Origin: Desulfovibrio desulfuricans
GTDB taxonomy: Bacteria > Desulfobacterota > Desulfovibrionia > Desulfovibrionales > Desulfovibrionaceae
Direction of reading: 5' to 3'
Assembly (NCBI RefSeq): GCF_024460775.1
Contig: NZ_JANFYZ010000020.1
Span: forward strand, 1 to 40,705
DNA: 40,705 nt
The position numbers were made by a program, and so were the translations under genes. Position 1 is the first letter of the stretch; each line of letters starts with the position of its first letter. The notes below the pieces were generated by a model, which had not been told where the DNA came from, did no database searches, and saw only the letters and a program-made list of their open reading frames with translations. Positions 37,990 through 40,705 of this stretch are shown here, one piece after another.

Positions 37990-38442
37990 ATGAGTACTGT
38001 TCGTGAAACCGCTGTGGGCCTTTTTGTCCTGTTCGGCCTTGTATGCGTTGCCTACCTGACCATCAAGCTGGGCAAGATGGAAGTTTTCAGCCAGCAGGGC
38101 TTTGAACTTTCTGCCAACTTTGATTCTGTTTCCGGCCTGCGGGTCGGAGCGGATATTGAAATGGCCGGGGTGCCGGTGGGCCGCGTGGTAAGCATTAGCC
38201 TTGACCCGGACCCGGTGCGCAATCAGGCTGTAGTGCGCCTGCGGCTCGACAAAGACCTGAAACTTTCGGATGACAGCATCGCCTCCATCCTCACTAGCGG
38301 GCTTATCGGCGACAAATACGTCAGCCTTTCGCGCGGTGGGTCGGGGCATATCCTTGCGGCTGGCGACACAATTACTGAAACGGAATCCGCCGTTGACCTC
38401 GGTTCCCTCATCGGCAAGTACGCCTTCGGAGGAGTCAAATAA
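37990..38442 (+). CDS. mlaD: MCE-domain lipid transport protein MlaD
   Basis: A 150-residue protein with one N-terminal membrane anchor (AVGLFVLFGLVCVAYLTI, residues 8-25) and a single MCE domain: FELSANFDSVSGLRVGADIEMAGVPVGRVVSI. MlaD hexamers form the periplasmic ring of the Mla transporter. I start at ATG 37990 (MSTVRETAVG), the usual beginning of the family; a longer TTG-started frame from 37948 is less likely. It is followed 2 bases later by mlaC. Confidence 0.93.
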   Translation: MSTVRETAVGLFVLFGLVCVAYLTIKLGKMEVFSQQGFELSANFDSVSGLRVGADIEMAGVPVGRVVSISLDPDPVRNQAVVRLRLDKDLKLSDDSIASILTSGLIGDKYVSLSRGGSGHILAAGDTITETESAVDLGSLIGKYAFGGVK

Positions 38443-38444
38443 CA

Positions 38445-39089
38445 ATGACCATTCATGCGATCACACGCCATATAGCCGCAGGCTTTCTGCTTGCGCTGCT
38501 GACAGTTGCGCTGTTGCCCGGCGCGGCCAGTGCGAGTTCTCCTGCGCAGCTGGCGCTGGAAACTTCCATCAACCGCATCCTCGGCTCCATCAAGAACCCC
38601 GACTATGTGAATCCTGCTACGCGCGGTCCGCTGCGCCAGCAGATTGAAGATGAAGTCCTGCACATTTTTGATTTTAAAGAATTTTCTTCGCGCACGGTGG
38701 GGCCGCGCTGGGGCACGTTCAGCCCGGCGCAGCAACAGCAGTTCAGCGATGCCTTTGCCGAACTGCTCATGAATACCTACCTGAGCAAGATTGACGGCTA
38801 CAATGGCGAGCAGGTCGTGTACACAGGCGAGGTTTCATCCCCCAAGGGCGACCGAACCGAAGTGCGCACAATCATCACCATGAAGGACTCGAAAAAAGTC
38901 CCCGTGGCCTATCGCATGCTCCCCAAAAACGGTTCGTGGCTCGTTTATGACGTGCTGATTGAAAATATCAGCCTGGTCAAAAACTATCGCACCCAGTTTC
39001 AGGACATTCTGAACACCGGCAGCCCTGACCAGCTTATTGCCAGGGTCAAGGCCAAGGCGCAGGAGGTCCGGCAGGGCAATGGCCAGTAA
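38445..39089 (+). CDS. mlaC: Periplasmic phospholipid-binding protein MlaC (Ttg2D)
   Basis: A 214-residue protein with a signal peptide (cleavage near AASAS, residue 29). It matches the Tol_Tol_Ttg2 family: LRQQIEDEVLHIFDFKEFSSRTVGPRW, FSDAFAELLMNTYLSKIDGY and the terminal LVYDVLIENISLVKNYRTQF. It ferries phospholipid across the periplasm between the inner membrane Mla complex and MlaA. It starts 2 bases after the mlaD stop behind GGAGGAG and overlaps mlaA by 11 bases. Confidence 0.93.
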   Translation: MTIHAITRHIAAGFLLALLTVALLPGAASASSPAQLALETSINRILGSIKNPDYVNPATRGPLRQQIEDEVLHIFDFKEFSSRTVGPRWGTFSPAQQQQFSDAFAELLMNTYLSKIDGYNGEQVVYTGEVSSPKGDRTEVRTIITMKDSKKVPVAYRMLPKNGSWLVYDVLIENISLVKNYRTQFQDILNTGSPDQLIARVKAKAQEVRQGNGQ

Positions 39090-39924
39090 CTATTCGTCAA
39101 CACTGCCGGGGCATCTCTGTGTGCCCGGTTTTCTGCTGGCAGCACTGCTTTGCCTGTGGCATGCGCCAGCCAGCGCCGCCCCCAGCCAGGCGCCTGCGCC
39201 CTCCACTGTGTACGGCAAGGCGCCCCAGCTTCAGCCCGGGGCCATTACAGTAGCTCCTTACGGAACCATGAATGCAGACAATACTCTGGACGACTATGAC
39301 AACGAGCCGATCCAGAGTATTTCTGACCCCATTGAACCGTGGAACAGGTTCTGGTTCCATTTCAACGACATTTTCTTTCTCTATGTTGCCAAGCCCGCCT
39401 ACACGGCATGGGAAACAGTGACGCCGCACCAGTTGCGTTCCGGTTTGAAAAATTTTTTTTCCAACCTGCTGTTCCCTGTGCGTTTTGTGAACAACATCCT
39501 GCAGTTCCGCTTTTTTGAAGCGGGGGTGGAATTTGGGCGTTTTGTCATTAACACCACTTCCAGCGCGGGCTTTGCCGATGTGGCAAAAGGGCACAAAACC
39601 ATTGTGCCCATTGATCCCACAGGCGAAGACTTTGGTCAGACTCTCGGACGCTGGGGCCTTGGGCATGGTTTCTACATTGTCTGGCCCATCATTGGGCCAA
39701 GCTCTGCGCGCGACACTGTAGGCCGCGCTGGCGATCTGTTTGCCGACCCGCTATTCTACCTGCAACCCACGGAATTGAGCCTTGGGATTGGCGGCGGGCT
39801 GCGGTTCAACGCCCTTGGCGATGTGCTGCCCCTGTATGAAGACCTGAACACCGTGGCGGTTGACCCCTACATAGCCATGCGTGAGGCCTATGTGAACTTC
39901 CGCAAGGCGCAGGTATTGCACTAG
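39079..39924 (+). CDS. mlaA: Outer membrane asymmetry protein MlaA (VacJ)
   Basis: A 281-residue protein starting at ATG 39079 inside the end of mlaC. An N-terminal hydrophobic signal (about 12-33) precedes the VacJ domain: DPIEPWNRFWFHFNDIFFLY, SGLKNFFSNLLFPVRFVNNIL, EDFGQTLGRWGLGHGFYIVWPIIGPSSARDTVG and DPYIAMREAYV. It extracts misplaced phospholipid from the outer leaflet and passes it to MlaC. The signal has a cysteine in LLAALLC but not a good lipobox, unlike E. coli MlaA. It may therefore be processed by signal peptidase I. Confidence 0.93.
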   Translation: MASNYSSTLPGHLCVPGFLLAALLCLWHAPASAAPSQAPAPSTVYGKAPQLQPGAITVAPYGTMNADNTLDDYDNEPIQSISDPIEPWNRFWFHFNDIFFLYVAKPAYTAWETVTPHQLRSGLKNFFSNLLFPVRFVNNILQFRFFEAGVEFGRFVINTTSSAGFADVAKGHKTIVPIDPTGEDFGQTLGRWGLGHGFYIVWPIIGPSSARDTVGRAGDLFADPLFYLQPTELSLGIGGGLRFNALGDVLPLYEDLNTVAVDPYIAMREAYVNFRKAQVLH

Positions 39925-39948
39925 ACTTTGAGCTATAAGCCAGAATGG

Positions 39949-39993
39949 AGCCCCCGGCGGAAAACGTATAGTTTCTGCGCCGGGGGCTTTTTT
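39949..39993 (+). terminator. Rho-independent terminator of the mla operon
   Basis: An 11-base perfect stem, AGCCCCCGGCG (39949-39959) with CGCCGGGGGCT (39978-39988), followed by a T6 run. Confidence 0.92.
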
Positions 39994-40655
39994 GCTATTT
40001 AAGATTGTTTGGGCCGTCTGTGAGGCGCGGTTTCGCTTCCCTAGCTTGGGGCTTAAGCAGCTTGCTGCCCCTCGGGCACGGGATTCCGCCCCTTCGGCGG
40101 AGTTTGGGACGCCTTCCCGGCGTGGGGCAAGGCGGGGCCGGTTATGGGGCTGCGCCCCCTTCTCGGCCCCCCTTGCATCCCCCCCGAAGCACCCCCTGAG
40201 GTTTTCAACTACCTTTGCGTGGCGAGGGCGACGCGTCTTTGCTGCGGGAGCTTCCCTCACTCGCTGCGCTCGCTCAGGCGATCTCCCTCCGCGCCGCGTT
40301 GATGCCAGAGTACGCTTTTGCTTCGGGCAAACGTCGTTTCAGACAACTGATATTATTGCTGGCTCAAAGGATGACTTTGTACCCTTTCAGCTTCTTCAGG
40401 ACATTTGGCATCACGGACTTGAAGAAAACCAAATTGCAACACAAATATGACCAACAGATTCACTTCACAAATGGTGTTGCCAATTGCCATTCAGCCATGA
40501 CCAGACGGGCATAATACGCGTCAGAAAAATTCAGCCTGCCACCAAGAGTTGGTTGTGGAGTCGCCTTCCCTAAACTCGCCAGAGCGAATGCGGAGGCAAT
40601 GGCTGGTGTTGGGCGAATTTGCAAAATGCGCTTTTTGCGGCCTGAAAAGGAAGCG
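39994..40655. other. Non-coding, hairpin-rich intergenic region
   Basis: No gene is supported. The GC-rich part (about 40040-40280) holds several short hairpins, for example CCGCC-GGCGG near 40090 and ACGCC-GGCGT near 40110. Frames on both strands lack family features. Confidence 0.5.
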
Positions 40656-40705
40656 CCGGGATTTTGAGCGCAGCGTACTCAAGTACGTGAGCATCAAAAT
40701 CCCGG
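40656..40705. repeat. Long stem-loop at the right edge
   Basis: CCGGGATTTTGA (40656-40667) pairs perfectly with TCAAAATCCCGG (40694-40705). Inside, CGTACT pairs with AGTACG around CA. It may be part of a repeated intergenic element and may continue past the window. Confidence 0.75.

Noticed and set aside
40460..40670. Minus-strand open frame near the right edge
   Set aside because: It has no start codon with a ribosome binding site after the upstream stop, overlaps the long hairpin, and shows no known domain.

Overview
The window reads as a piece of a Gram-negative chromosome, most likely a Desulfovibrio-type sulfate reducer. That assignment is an inference from gene content, the GC-rich core genes and the hairpin-rich intergenic DNA; no 16S gene is present. 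It falls into two parts. Positions 1-32400 are accessory DNA. From the tRNA-Ala gene (32404-32479) to the right edge is ordinary core chromosome: a CgeB-like glycosyltransferase, sodC, rlmE, a YebC-family gene and mlaF-mlaD-mlaC-mlaA. The accessory block abuts the 3' end of the tRNA, the usual place for island integration.

Accessory block from left to right. (1) 1-1400: a phage-type recombination pair on the minus strand, an ERF single-strand annealing protein and a Cas4-like PD-(D/E)XK nuclease that runs off the left edge. (2) 1527-17233: a minus-strand BREX type 3 phage-defence operon in the order brxF-brxC-pglXI-[three extra genes]-brxHII-pglZ-brxA, followed by a broken HamA-like (Hachiman) fragment. 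The three extra genes encode a DUF3696-type AAA ATPase, a PIN-fold nuclease and an Rnl2-like RNA ligase. They sit between pglXI and brxHII and are joined to each other and to brxHII by 4-base start/stop overlaps, so they look like one embedded cassette. This is the best candidate here for an undescribed system. (3) 17345-23800: a hydrolase pseudogene, then a small replicative element (Gp2/YfjJ-like initiator, AlpA-like proteins, RepA-like ATPase) invaded by an IS200-type element. (4) 23825-25195: a relaxase that lost its N-terminus, the remains of a conjugative element. (5) 25275-29915: a minus-strand cluster that reads as a periplasmic methionine-oxidation defence: a methionine-rich secreted MXKDX peptide, a response regulator and sensor kinase, a CcdA-thioredoxin fusion and a secreted MsrA-MsrB fusion. 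(6) 30086-31860: an IS1595-type element with a perfect 8-bp target duplication and an IS481-type element flanked by CTAG, then AT-rich DNA up to the tRNA.

How the parts work together. The BREX genes would methylate host DNA (PglXI) and block phage DNA through BrxC, BrxF, BrxHII, PglZ and BrxA. The embedded trio has the parts for sensing (ATPase), RNA cleavage (PIN) and RNA sealing (ligase). In the redox cluster, electrons would pass from cytoplasmic thioredoxin through the CcdA membrane domain and its periplasmic thioredoxin domain to MsrAB, which would repair the sacrificial methionine-rich peptide and other periplasmic proteins. All functions are inferred from motifs read by eye; no database search was possible.
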